In this document: positions 1 through 6,113 of the stretch, piece by piece | Position numbering within the stretch: the stretch's first letter is position 1 | Layout: each line of letters begins with the position of its first letter | DNA from: CAZKTS01 sp964555735 | GTDB taxonomy: Bacteria > Actinomycetota > Acidimicrobiia > IMCC26256 > PALSA-555 | Direction: 5' to 3' | DNA: 12,734 nucleotides | Assembly (NCBI GenBank): GCA_964555735.1 | Contig: CAZKTS010000337.1 | Location: 1 to 12,734, forward strand | The notes under the pieces: model-generated | Told to the model about the DNA's origin: nothing | The model's database searches: none | Seen by the model: the letters and a program-made list of their open reading frames with translations, nothing else | Position numbers and translations under genes: made by a program

Positions 1-46
1 CGGTGCCGCCGTCGGGCAGACGGCGGGTGACGAGGACGCGCGCCAC
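1..46 (-). CDS. Probable 2-hydroxyacid dehydrogenase, N-terminal fragment
   Basis: Only the first 15 codons are in the window; the rest lies beyond the left edge. Reading leftward from a GTG at 46-44 the peptide is M-A-R-V-L-V-T-R-R-L-P-D-G-G-T. This looks like the first beta-strand of D-isomer-specific 2-hydroxyacid dehydrogenases of the glyoxylate/hydroxypyruvate reductase type, which often begin with a VLVTR-x-LP segment. The gene begins 3 nt after the stop codon of the cupin gene in the same direction, so the two are probably cotranscribed. A glyoxylate-reducing enzyme would fit beside an AllA-like gene whose family releases glyoxylate. The family assignment rests on a very short stretch and is tentative; that a gene starts here is better supported than its name. 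Confidence 0.4.
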   Translation of the reverse strand, partial: MARVLVTRRLPDGGT

Positions 47-49
47 GCG

Positions 50-433
50 TCAGTGGTTGGTGTAGTCGATCTCGCCGGCGCCCTCGACGCCGACGGCGAA
101 GCAGAAGCAGTGGATCGGCGCGTTGTCGCTGACCGGCCGCAGGCTGTGCACGAGGTTCGGCGGGATGTGCACGAGGTCGCCCTGGGTGATCTCGCGCTCT
201 TCGCCGTCGATGGTCATGAGGCCCTTGCCCGACGTGACGTAATAGAACTCGTGCGTCGGGTGCGAGTGCGGATCGACGAGCCCGCCACCCGCGACCTCGA
301 ACTCGCTCACCAGCTCGAGGTGGCCACCCTTGGTGATGTCATGCATCTCGCGCGGGCTCACCAGCCACCAGACCGGCACCGTGCCGTTGTGCTCGATGAC
401 CGGCGCCACGTCCTCGATGGAGCGAACATCCAT
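50..433 (-). CDS. Small single-domain cupin protein
   Basis: This 127-residue protein is one cupin beta-barrel. Motif 1 is present at residues 51-69 with H56, H58 and E62, and motif 2 at 85-96 with G85, P91 and H96. That is the complete three-His/one-Glu metal-binding set, so it probably binds a divalent metal. The ATG at 433 is preceded by purine-rich GGAGAG and GGGAAG, supporting this start; the frame stays open further upstream but without cupin-like sequence. It diverges from the AllA-like gene across 189 bp and runs straight into a probable hydroxyacid dehydrogenase. Small cupins range from isomerases and dioxygenases to sensors, so no substrate can be named. It is too short to be the two-domain ureidoglycine aminohydrolase, despite the neighbouring AllA-like gene. 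Confidence 0.85.
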   Translation of the reverse strand: MDVRSIEDVAPVIEHNGTVPVWWLVSPREMHDITKGGHLELVSEFEVAGGGLVDPHSHPTHEFYYVTSGKGLMTIDGEEREITQGDLVHIPPNLVHSLRPVSDNAPIHCFCFAVGVEGAGEIDYTNH

Positions 434-547
434 TCTTCCCGCTCTCCGCACTTCGTGCGGGCCGCACTGCTTTCCAGCCCGCGCAACGTCTCGCTGCGGC
501 GCAGGATACCGAGTCCTCGGGTCGCCTCCGCTTCGCTCCGGCTCCTC

Positions 548-576
548 GGTGTCGAACGGCGGAGCCCTTCGACACC
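548..576. repeat. 9-bp perfect inverted repeat in the cupin/AllA-like divergent spacer
   Basis: The arms GGTGTCGAA (548-556) and TTCGACACC (568-576) are perfect reverse complements separated by 11 bp, so the centres of the arms are about two helical turns apart. The repeat lies 46 bp before the AllA-like start and about 115 bp before the cupin start, in the only non-coding stretch between two divergent transcripts. The geometry suits a dimeric regulator. No T-tract follows, which argues against an intrinsic terminator. A second shorter palindrome, GTGCGG-g-CCGCAC, lies at 455-467 nearer the cupin gene. Confidence 0.45.
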
Positions 577-622
577 TGCGCCGCGGTCGCTCGCCTCTGG
601 TTCCCGCTGGCATGCTGGCGCG

Positions 623-1126
623 ATGGCCGAGCTGAGGATGGTCCGACTGGAAGCCCGGGAGCTCAGCGCCGAGGAGTGGGCGCCGTTCGGGTGGCTGCCG
701 GTGGCCGACACCGATCCGGCCGACGGCGATCAGACGCTTCGCTTCGAGTGGGCCGATCCCCACCTCAACGTCATCAGCCACGCATACGACGAGGTCGAGC
801 ACACCGACACGGGGGCGGTCTGCGCGGTCATGTACCGGCACGCGACGCACACGCAGGCGCTGATGCCGCTGAACGTGGACGCGATCGTCGCGGTCGCGCC
901 CGCTGCACTGGACTTCACCGGCCCGACCGATCTCGACGCGGTGCGGGCGTTCCGCCTGCGACCCCAGGACGTGTTCGTCTTGGCGCAGGGCACGTGGCAC
1001 TGGGGGCCGTTCCCCGTCGGCACCGAGCCTGTCCGGCTCCTCAACGTCCAAGGGCTCCGCTACGCCGAGGACAACGAGGCGGCCGACCTGCCCGAGCGCG
1101 CGGGCGCGGTGGTCGAGGTCGTCTGA
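623..1126 (+). CDS. Ureidoglycolate lyase (AllA) family protein
   Basis: The 167-residue product resembles the ureidoglycolate lyase family, which splits ureidoglycolate into glyoxylate and urea late in purine/allantoin breakdown. Family features in order are an F-G near residues 22-23, an R-H-x3-T-Q-A-L-x-P-L segment at 72-83 matching the E. coli AllA R-H-P-x-G-T-Q-A pattern, a D-L-D-A-V-R-A-F segment at 103-110, and G-T-W-H-W-G-P-F-P at 123-131 corresponding to the AllA V-W-H-H-P loop. Length is close to AllA (about 160 residues). ATG at 623 is chosen because the sequence before it is not family-like; ATG at 638 is an alternative. No clear Shine-Dalgarno site is seen. The hemerythrin-like gene follows after 13 bp. 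No other allantoin-pathway gene is visible, so the true substrate may differ. Confidence 0.75.
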   Translation: MAELRMVRLEARELSAEEWAPFGWLPVADTDPADGDQTLRFEWADPHLNVISHAYDEVEHTDTGAVCAVMYRHATHTQALMPLNVDAIVAVAPAALDFTGPTDLDAVRAFRLRPQDVFVLAQGTWHWGPFPVGTEPVRLLNVQGLRYAEDNEAADLPERAGAVVEVV

Positions 1127-1139
1127 TCGGGGGTCATCC

Positions 1140-1601
1140 GTGGACATCCGCGAGCAGAACCGAGCGGTCCTCGACGCGGTCCGCATCCGCCGCGACGACC
1201 TGTACGAGGCGATCCTCGGACTCGAGCGTGCACTCACGGTGCCGGCCGGCGACGCGCCTGACGCGTGGGCCGAGCTGGTCGCGCCGCCGGTCCGTCACCT
1301 GGCCACGGTCATCGCCACCCACGTCGACGGCACCGAGGGCACCGGTGGCCTGTTCGATCAGATCCGCGACGACGCGCCGCACCTGCTGCCGATGGTCGAG
1401 CGGCTCCGCGCCGAGCACGCGCCGCTCGCCGAGCTGGCCGCGCACCTCGAGGAGCGGGTGGCCTCGGTCCGGACCGACGACGACGTCCACGACGTGCGCG
1501 ACGAGGCGCTCGGGTTGATCCGACGGCTGCTCGAGCACCGGCACCACGGCGCCGAGCTCCTCTACGACGCGTACCAGGTCGACGTGTCGAGCGGTGACTG
1601 A
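1140..1601 (+). CDS. Hemerythrin-like (HHE-type) four-helix protein
   Basis: This 153-residue, predicted all-helical protein has spaced His and Glu residues of the kind that form the di-iron site in hemerythrin-like domains: H61 and E66 in the second helix, H81 and E87, E92-H93 in the third, and H133, H135 and E139 in the last helix, ending in L-x-D-A-Y-x-V-D. Bacterial members bind O2 or NO or serve as iron sensors. It begins with GTG at 1140, with a GGGGG tract (1129-1133) 6 nt ahead and only 13 bp after the AllA-like stop, so the two are likely one operon. The exact iron ligands cannot be fixed by eye and the spacing is not textbook, so the domain call is probable, not certain. Confidence 0.6.
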   Translation: MDIREQNRAVLDAVRIRRDDLYEAILGLERALTVPAGDAPDAWAELVAPPVRHLATVIATHVDGTEGTGGLFDQIRDDAPHLLPMVERLRAEHAPLAELAAHLEERVASVRTDDDVHDVRDEALGLIRRLLEHRHHGAELLYDAYQVDVSSGD

Positions 1602-1618
1602 GCGCCTGGCGCCTTCAG
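1598..1618. terminator. GC-rich hairpin between convergent genes, possible terminator
   Basis: CTGA-GCGC (1598-1605) can pair with GCGC-ct-TCAG (1609-1618) around a three-base loop, with a two-base bulge. It overlaps the hemerythrin-like stop codon and sits just before the stop of the convergent MaoC-like gene. No T-tract follows in either direction, so it would be a weak or non-canonical terminator. The position between two facing gene ends is the main support. Confidence 0.35.
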
Positions 1619-1626
1619 CAGCAGGT

Positions 1627-2076
1627 TCAGAAGTAGTAGACGAACACGATCTGGGCGACGCACGCCGGGCGTTCACTGCCCTCGACCTCGAACGTCAGGT
1701 CGAGCGTCGCGCGCACGCCGCTGTCGAGCGGCTCGGCCTCGGCGAGCTCGACGCCCACCCGCACGCGTCCTCCCGCGAGCACCGGCGACAGGTGACGCAC
1801 GCGGTTCGACCCGACGTCGACACCGCCGGCGACCCGCAGCTCCCAGATGTCGCTCATGAGGAACGTGGCCATCGCGAGCACCTGGATGCCGAACGCGATC
1901 GTGCCGCCGTAGGGCGTCGACTTCGCGAACTCCGGATCGGTGTGGATCGGCGCCTGGTTGCCGGTCGCGGCGGCGAAGGCGTCGATGTCGGCCTGCTCGA
2001 TCGGGTGCCAGTCGCTCCACCCGAGATGCGTCCCCACGCGGTCCAGGAGGTCCGCCGGTCGCTCGATCACGATCAC
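1627..2076 (-). CDS. MaoC-like hot-dog domain protein, catalytic Asp replaced by Asn
   Basis: The 149-residue product matches single-domain MaoC/NodN-like dehydratases, relatives of (R)-specific enoyl-CoA hydratases that hydrate or dehydrate acyl-CoA thioesters. The segment at residues 30-63 (D-I-D-A-F-A-A-A-T-G ... P-I-H-T-D-P ... G-G-T-I-A-F-G) lines up with the family hydratase motif A-T-G-D-x-x-x-I-H-x-D-P ... G-G-T-I-A-H-G. The usual catalytic Asp is N40 here (codon AAC), the catalytic His is kept as H45, and the usual second His after G-T-I-A is F62. The protein may therefore have lost or altered hydratase activity, or use another thioester chemistry. The GTG at 2076 is used; a second GTG lies 6 nt inside. 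It is divergent from the amidohydrolase with 17 bp between starts. Confidence 0.85.
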   Translation of the reverse strand: MIVIERPADLLDRVGTHLGWSDWHPIEQADIDAFAAATGNQAPIHTDPEFAKSTPYGGTIAFGIQVLAMATFLMSDIWELRVAGGVDVGSNRVRHLSPVLAGGRVRVGVELAEAEPLDSGVRATLDLTFEVEGSERPACVAQIVFVYYF

Positions 2077-2093
2077 GGTGCGAGAGTAGAGGG

Positions 2094-3329
2094 ATGAGCC
2101 GCCTCGTCCTCACCAACGCCGACCTCTTCGACGGCGAGCACCCGCTGAAGCCGGGCACGTCCGTGGTCGTCGAAGGTGATCGCATCACCACGGTCACCAC
2201 CGGCGCCGTCGTCGCGCAGGCCGATGACCGCGTGCTCGACCTCACCGGCCTCACGCTCATGCCCGGCATGGCGACGTGTCACTTCCACTCCACCTACCAC
2301 GAGCTCGGCTCGACGCCGGCGCCCTACGGGCTCGAGCAGCCCGTGGCGATCCAGACCCTGCGTGCCGCCCGCGCGGTCGAGGACGCGCTCCAGCGCGGGT
2401 TCACCGGCGTCGTGTCGGCCGGCGCCGGCCACTCGATCGACGCCGGGCTGCGTCAGGCCGTCGACGCCGGGATCATCGACGGTCCGCGCATCGTCCCGAG
2501 CGGCCGCGAGCTCAGCACCACGGGCCACGCCAACGACAGCTCACCCTGGTACTGGGAGGTGCGCGCGCCGGGTGTGGCGCGATGCTGCGACGGCCCCGAC
2601 GAGTTCCGGTTCGCCACCCGCGACGAGATCAAGCGCGGTGCGCGCATGATCAAGGTGTTCCTCACGGGCGGCCACGGAACGACCGCGCCCAAGGAGCGGA
2701 TCGAGCTCACGCCCGAGGAGCTCCGCGCCGTGGTGGAGACGGCGCATTCGCGCGGCGCGCGTGTCCGCACCCACGTCGCCAGCAAGCCGGGCATCCTCCT
2801 GGCGCTCGAGTGCGGGGTCGACGTGCTCGACCACTGCGACGACATGGACGACGAGTGCATCGAGCGCATCGCCGCCGCCGGTGCGTTCGTGGTGCCGAGC
2901 ATCTTCTTCCCCCGCGCGTTCCTCGACGTCATGGGCGGCGCCGGTCTCGGCTTCACCGATTCGATGCAGGCCGACCTCGATCGGATGTGCGCGGTGTTGC
3001 CCCGTGCCAACGCCGCGGGCGTGAAGCTCGTGCTCGGCGACGACTACGGCGCGGTCGGGTTCCCGCACGGTCGGTACGCCGAGGAGCTCGGGGTCTACGT
3101 CCGCGAGGCCGGCATCCCGCCGCTCGAGGTGCTGCGGTGGGCCACGAAGCATGGTGGCGCGCTGGTCGAGCCCGATGACGCGCTCGGCACCGTCACCGAG
3201 GGAGCGCTCGCCGACCTGCTCGTCGTGGCCGGTGACCCGACCGGCGACGTGACCGTGCTCGAGGACCCGGCCAACATCCGCGCCATCGTGAAGGCCGGCC
3301 GTGTGGTGAAGGAGCAGCTGCCCTCGTGA
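2094..3329 (+). CDS. Amidohydrolase, imidazolonepropionase-like metal-dependent hydrolase
   Basis: This 411-residue protein is a cytosolic amidohydrolase-superfamily TIM barrel with the flanking beta-sandwich made from its two ends. Metal-site residues are all visible: H63-x-H65 after strand 1 (P-G-M-A-T-C-H-F-H), K187 in M-I-K-V-F as the likely carbamylated lysine, H227 in R-T-H-V, H247 in L-D-H-C, and D317 in L-G-D-D-Y. The C-terminal A-D-L-L-V-V-x-G-D-P segment and the final V-x-K-A-G-R-V-V strand are typical of imidazolonepropionase/prolidase-like members. Family members hydrolyse cyclic amides, dipeptides or esters; the substrate here is unknown. ATG at 2094 has only a weak GAGAG 7 nt ahead. 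Its last codons overlap the TPR gene start, so the two are translated together. Confidence 0.92.
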   Translation: MSRLVLTNADLFDGEHPLKPGTSVVVEGDRITTVTTGAVVAQADDRVLDLTGLTLMPGMATCHFHSTYHELGSTPAPYGLEQPVAIQTLRAARAVEDALQRGFTGVVSAGAGHSIDAGLRQAVDAGIIDGPRIVPSGRELSTTGHANDSSPWYWEVRAPGVARCCDGPDEFRFATRDEIKRGARMIKVFLTGGHGTTAPKERIELTPEELRAVVETAHSRGARVRTHVASKPGILLALECGVDVLDHCDDMDDECIERIAAAGAFVVPSIFFPRAFLDVMGGAGLGFTDSMQADLDRMCAVLPRANAAGVKLVLGDDYGAVGFPHGRYAEELGVYVREAGIPPLEVLRWATKHGGALVEPDDALGTVTEGALADLLVVAGDPTGDVTVLEDPANIRAIVKAGRVVKEQLPS

Positions 3330-4741
3330 CCGCCACCGATCGCCAAGGGGTCCCGCTCACCGGCTCGGCCGAAGCCGTCGCCGCGTACGACCGCGCGATC
3401 GATCACCTCCAGCGGTTCCAGATCGACATGGTGGAGGCGGCGGCGGCCTCGGTGGCCGCCGATCCCACGTTCGTGATGGGCAACCTGATGCTGGCGGAGA
3501 TGACGCTGATGTCGACCGACGGCGGCGACCTCGCCGCGGCGCAGGAGCTCCTCGCGACCGCCGATGCCCTCGCCGCTGCGAGCACGCTCACGCCGCGCGA
3601 GCTGGCGCACCTCGACGCCGTCCGGCAGTGGTGCACAGGCGACATGGCGGGCGCGGGCCGAACGCTCGATGCCCTCGTGTTCGAGGAGCCCCAGGACGTG
3701 CTCGCGCTCTTCGTCGGGCATCAGATCGACTTCTTCACCGGCGACGCGGTCACGTTGCGCGACCGTGTCGCGCGCGTGCTGCCCGCCTGGGATCCGGCCG
3801 ATCCCCGCGTCGGCTTCCTCCATGGCATGCACGCGTTCGGGCTCGAGGAGTCGAACCGCTACGACCGGTCCGCGGAGACCGGGCTGCAAGCGCTGGAGGC
3901 GAACGCCGACGACGTCTGGGCGATCCACGCGGTCGTGCACACGTACGAGATGCAGGGGCGCATCGCCGACGGCCTCCGCTTCATGACCGAGCGTCGCAGC
4001 GACTGGGCGGACGGCAACTTCCTCAACGTCCACAACGCGTGGCACGACGCGCTGTACCTGCTCCAGGGCGAGCAGACCGCGGCCGCGCTCGACCTCTACG
4101 ACCGGGTGATCCACCACGACGACTCCGAGGACGTCGCGCTCGAGCTCGTCGACGCGTCGGCGCTGCTCTGGCGACTCCATCTCGACGGCATCGACGTGGG
4201 CGATCGCTGGTCGGCCCTCGCCGCCGCGTGGTCGCGATGCCTCGTCCCCGGCTTCTACCCGTTCAACGACACGCACGCAGTGATGAGCTTCATCGGGGCC
4301 GGCGACCTCGACCGCGCCCGCGAGCTCTCGGCCACCCTCGACGGCATCGCCGCGTCAGCGGCCCCGGCCGTGACCGGCCAGGTGATGACGGCTCGGGTCG
4401 GGGCGGCGGTGTGCCGCGGCCTCGTGCGCTTCGGCGAGGGTGACTTCACCGGTGCGGTCGGCGAGCTGTTCCCGGTCCGCCAGATCGTCCACGAGTTCGG
4501 CGGCAGCCACGCGCAGCGGGACGCGATCCAGCGCACGTTGGTGGAGGCCGCGCTCCGGTCCGGCGACCACGCGCTCGTCGACGGCCTGCTCGCCGAGCGG
4601 CTCGGCTTGCGGGAGGCGAGCTCGTGGGACTGGCGCGCGGTCGCCGCCGCGCTCGCTGCAAGGGGCGACACCCCGGGATCGGCGCGCGCGACCGAGCGTG
4701 CCGATCGCCTGGTCGCCGACATCACCGCCGCGGTCGGCTGA
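3326..4741 (+). CDS. TTC38-like tetratricopeptide repeat protein
   Basis: This 471-residue, predicted all-helical, soluble protein matches the tetratricopeptide repeat protein 38 type. Repeat-like helical pairs are seen near residues 15-60 (A-Y-D-R-A-I-D-H-L) and 90-130 (H-L-D-A-V-R-Q-W), followed by family segments around 164-175 (F-L-H-G-M-H-A-F), 201-212 (H-A-V-V-H-T-Y-E-M-Q-G-R) and 236-249 (H-N-A-W-H-D-A-L-Y-L-L-Q-G-E). No signal peptide or membrane segment is visible. The GTG at 3326 overlaps the amidohydrolase stop by 4 nt (GTGA), indicating translational coupling and a shared job, perhaps as a scaffold or accessory to the hydrolase. The biochemical role of bacterial TTC38-like proteins is not known to me. 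Confidence 0.85.
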   Translation: MTATDRQGVPLTGSAEAVAAYDRAIDHLQRFQIDMVEAAAASVAADPTFVMGNLMLAEMTLMSTDGGDLAAAQELLATADALAAASTLTPRELAHLDAVRQWCTGDMAGAGRTLDALVFEEPQDVLALFVGHQIDFFTGDAVTLRDRVARVLPAWDPADPRVGFLHGMHAFGLEESNRYDRSAETGLQALEANADDVWAIHAVVHTYEMQGRIADGLRFMTERRSDWADGNFLNVHNAWHDALYLLQGEQTAAALDLYDRVIHHDDSEDVALELVDASALLWRLHLDGIDVGDRWSALAAAWSRCLVPGFYPFNDTHAVMSFIGAGDLDRARELSATLDGIAASAAPAVTGQVMTARVGAAVCRGLVRFGEGDFTGAVGELFPVRQIVHEFGGSHAQRDAIQRTLVEAALRSGDHALVDGLLAERLGLREASSWDWRAVAAALAARGDTPGSARATERADRLVADITAAVG

Positions 4742-4760
4742 AGGTGCGCGTCGTCAGCCG
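4735..4760. terminator. Inverted repeat joining two facing stop codons, possible bidirectional terminator
   Basis: CGGCTGA (4735-4741) and TCAGCCG (4754-4760) are perfect 7-bp arms around a 12-base loop that is exactly the intergenic gap. Each arm consists of the stop codon of one gene (the TPR protein, the glycine-rich protein) plus the last coding bases. With convergent genes this hairpin would form at the 3' end of both mRNAs. There is no T-tract, so termination would have to be of the non-canonical GC-hairpin kind. Confidence 0.45.
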
Positions 4761-5896
4761 GTGAAGTCGAGGTCTTCGCTCGTGATCGCCGCGGTGCACG
4801 CGTCGGTGACGGTGTCGTAGGCGATCGCGATCTCGCCGTCTCCGATCGGGCTCAAGGCCGACGCCACGTTCGTGGCCCCCGGCGCGGCGAACGACGAACC
4901 GCCGCCACCCGCACCGGTGCCGTTCGCGCCGCTGGATCCGCCGGCGCCCGCGCCGTAGCCGCCGCCACCTCCGCCGCCCCCGTACGCGCCGCCCCCGCCG
5001 CCGAAGCCGGGACCGCCCGCGCCGCCACCGCCCGGGCCGTTCGCCGAGCCGGCCGTGTCGCCGCCGTCGCCACCGGTGCCGTTGCCGTCGCCGCCCGGTG
5101 CGCCGGAACCGGAGCTGACGGTCCCGCCGTCGCCGGTACCGCTGCCTCCGGCGCCACCACCGAGTCCGATGGAGCCGGGGGTGATGCCGCTCGCGCCGCC
5201 ACCGCCTCCGATGCCTGCGGCGCCATCGCCGCCGTCGCCACCACCGGACGGCGCGATGCCGCCGGTTCCGACGCCACCGCCACCGCCACCGACGCCGCCG
5301 TTGCCTGCGATCGCGGCCCCGCCGCCGCCGCTCGCGAGTCCGCCCGCACCACCGACGTCACCGTCGCCCGGCGAGCCGTTCGCGCCGGCGAACCCGGCGG
5401 CGCCGCCGTTGTTGGGCGTCGGTCCGCCGCCGACGAGCCCACCGGCGCCGCCGCCGCCGCCGGCCACGACGAGCGGCGTGGGCCCGAAGGTCACAGCAGA
5501 CGCGCCGCCACCGCCGCCGCCGCCGCCTTCGGCACCACCGTTTGCACCGCCGCCGCCGCCACCACCGAAGCCGCCGGCGCCGCCCTCGTCGGTGATGATG
5601 CCGGTCTCGCCCGCGCCGCCGACCGCGACGTCGAGGGTGCTGCCGGGCGTGACCGCGACGCGCGCCGTGATCGTGGCGCCGGCGCCGCCCGAGGAGAGGA
5701 CGTTGTCACCCCCGGATCCGCCGGTCGCGGTGATCGTGACGAAGCAGATGCCGGCGGGCACCGGGAAGGTTGTCGCCTCGCCGGTGAACTCGAAGGTCTG
5801 GGAGACGGTCTCCGCACTCGCGGCCCCACCGGTCAACAGGAAAGCGCCCGCGCTCAGGAGGCTCACGGTGAACACGGTGACGACTCGACGACGCAT
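4754..5896 (-). CDS. Secreted, extremely glycine-rich protein
   Basis: The 380-residue product starts with a Sec-type signal peptide: M-R-R-R, a hydrophobic stretch to about residue 25, and an A-S-A cleavage site before E29. Residues 30-95 form a beta-rich domain (F-x-F-T-G ... P-V-P-A-G-I-C-F-V-T-I-T-A-T-G-G, V-T-P-G-S-T-L-D-V-A-V-G-G-A-G) typical of bacterial glycine-rich proteins. Residues 105-334 are almost all Gly/Ala/Ser with runs of up to eight glycines. The C-terminal 45 residues are ordinary again (S-F-A-A-P-G-A ... G-E-I-A-I-A-Y). C51 and C367 could form a disulfide joining the two ends. There is no LPxTG anchor or C-terminal membrane helix, so it is probably released or loosely wall-bound. 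GGGGAG 7 nt before ATG 5896 supports the start. The core resembles ALK-type glycine-rich domains; the function is unknown. Confidence 0.85.
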   Translation of the reverse strand: MRRRVVTVFTVSLLSAGAFLLTGGAASAETVSQTFEFTGEATTFPVPAGICFVTITATGGSGGDNVLSSGGAGATITARVAVTPGSTLDVAVGGAGETGIITDEGGAGGFGGGGGGGANGGAEGGGGGGGGASAVTFGPTPLVVAGGGGGAGGLVGGGPTPNNGGAAGFAGANGSPGDGDVGGAGGLASGGGGAAIAGNGGVGGGGGGVGTGGIAPSGGGDGGDGAAGIGGGGGASGITPGSIGLGGGAGGSGTGDGGTVSSGSGAPGGDGNGTGGDGGDTAGSANGPGGGGAGGPGFGGGGGAYGGGGGGGGYGAGAGGSSGANGTGAGGGGSSFAAPGATNVASALSPIGDGEIAIAYDTVTDACTAAITSEDLDFTG

Positions 5897-5943
5897 GGGA
5901 CTCCCCGCCCTCAGAAGTGCAGCATTTCTACTCGACCCGGTGG

Positions 5944-5970
5944 GTGGAGCGCCTGACCGGACGGCTCCAC
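5944..5970. repeat. 7-bp inverted repeat upstream of the glycine-rich gene and tRNA
   Basis: GTGGAGC (5944-5950) and GCTCCAC (5964-5970) are perfect complementary arms separated by 13 bp. It lies in the 129-bp spacer between the glycine-rich gene (minus, starting at 5896) and the tRNA (plus). In the minus transcript it would sit 48 nt or more before the start codon, as an operator or a 5' leader hairpin. The rest of the spacer shows only weak promoter-like sequence for the minus strand (TAGAAA around 5927-5932). Confidence 0.3.
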
Positions 5971-6009
5971 GAGAGCGGGTTCCATCGGGCCGTCGGCGGG
6001 GACGGCGCG

Positions 6010-6015
6010 TACACT
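6010..6015 (+). promoter_or_regulatory. Candidate -10 element of the tRNA-Arg gene
   Basis: TACACT fits the actinobacterial TAnnnT -10 pattern and ends 10 bp before the first base of the tRNA, placing transcription start about 4 nt upstream of the mature 5' end, as is common for tRNA genes. I see no convincing -35 hexamer at the right distance. The TTGACG at 6015-6020 is too close to the tRNA to be its -35. Confidence 0.4.
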
Positions 6016-6025
6016 TGACGTCCCT

Positions 6026-6098
6026 GCGCTCGTAGCTCAATGGATAGAGCATCTGACTACGGATCAGAAGGTTGGGGGTTCGAATCCCTCCGAGCGCG
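6026..6098 (+). tRNA. tRNA-Arg (anticodon ACG)
   Basis: A full cloverleaf folds: acceptor GCGCTCG (6026-6032) with CGAGCGC (6091-6097), D stem GCTC/GAGC (6035-6038, 6047-6050), anticodon stem TCTGA/TCAGA (6052-6056, 6064-6068) with loop CTACGGA, five-base variable loop, and T stem GGGGG/CCCTC with loop TTCGAAT. The anticodon ACG (6059-6061) reads the CGN arginine codons CGU, CGC and CGA after A34 deamination, CGC being a very common codon in this DNA. G6098 is the discriminator. The genomic sequence continues C-T-G, so CCA is not encoded and must be added after transcription. The facing XRE-cupin gene ends 15 bp downstream. No integrase or repeated tRNA 3' end is visible in the window. Confidence 0.97.
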
Positions 6099-6113
6099 CT
6101 GGTGTCCCCCGGG

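Noticed and set aside
53..622. Upstream extension of the AllA-like reading frame
   Set aside because: The frame stays open by chance in GC-rich DNA, overlaps the cupin gene on the other strand, and its residues do not resemble the family. ATG 623 gives the normal AllA length.
4860..5600. Short CCGCCG-type tandem repeats resembling a CRISPR or satellite array
   Set aside because: The repetition is irregular and follows glycine codons of a coding gene; there are no constant-length repeats and unique spacers.
5055..6035. Long proline-rich open frame on the plus strand
   Set aside because: It is the exact antisense of the glycine codons (GGN read as CCN) in the secreted glycine-rich gene, which has a signal peptide, a good ribosome-binding site and a recognisable domain.
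6026..6098. tRNA-Arg as an attachment site of an integrated element
   Set aside because: tRNA genes are common attachment sites, but there is no integrase, no repeated tRNA 3' end and no shift in base composition within the window.
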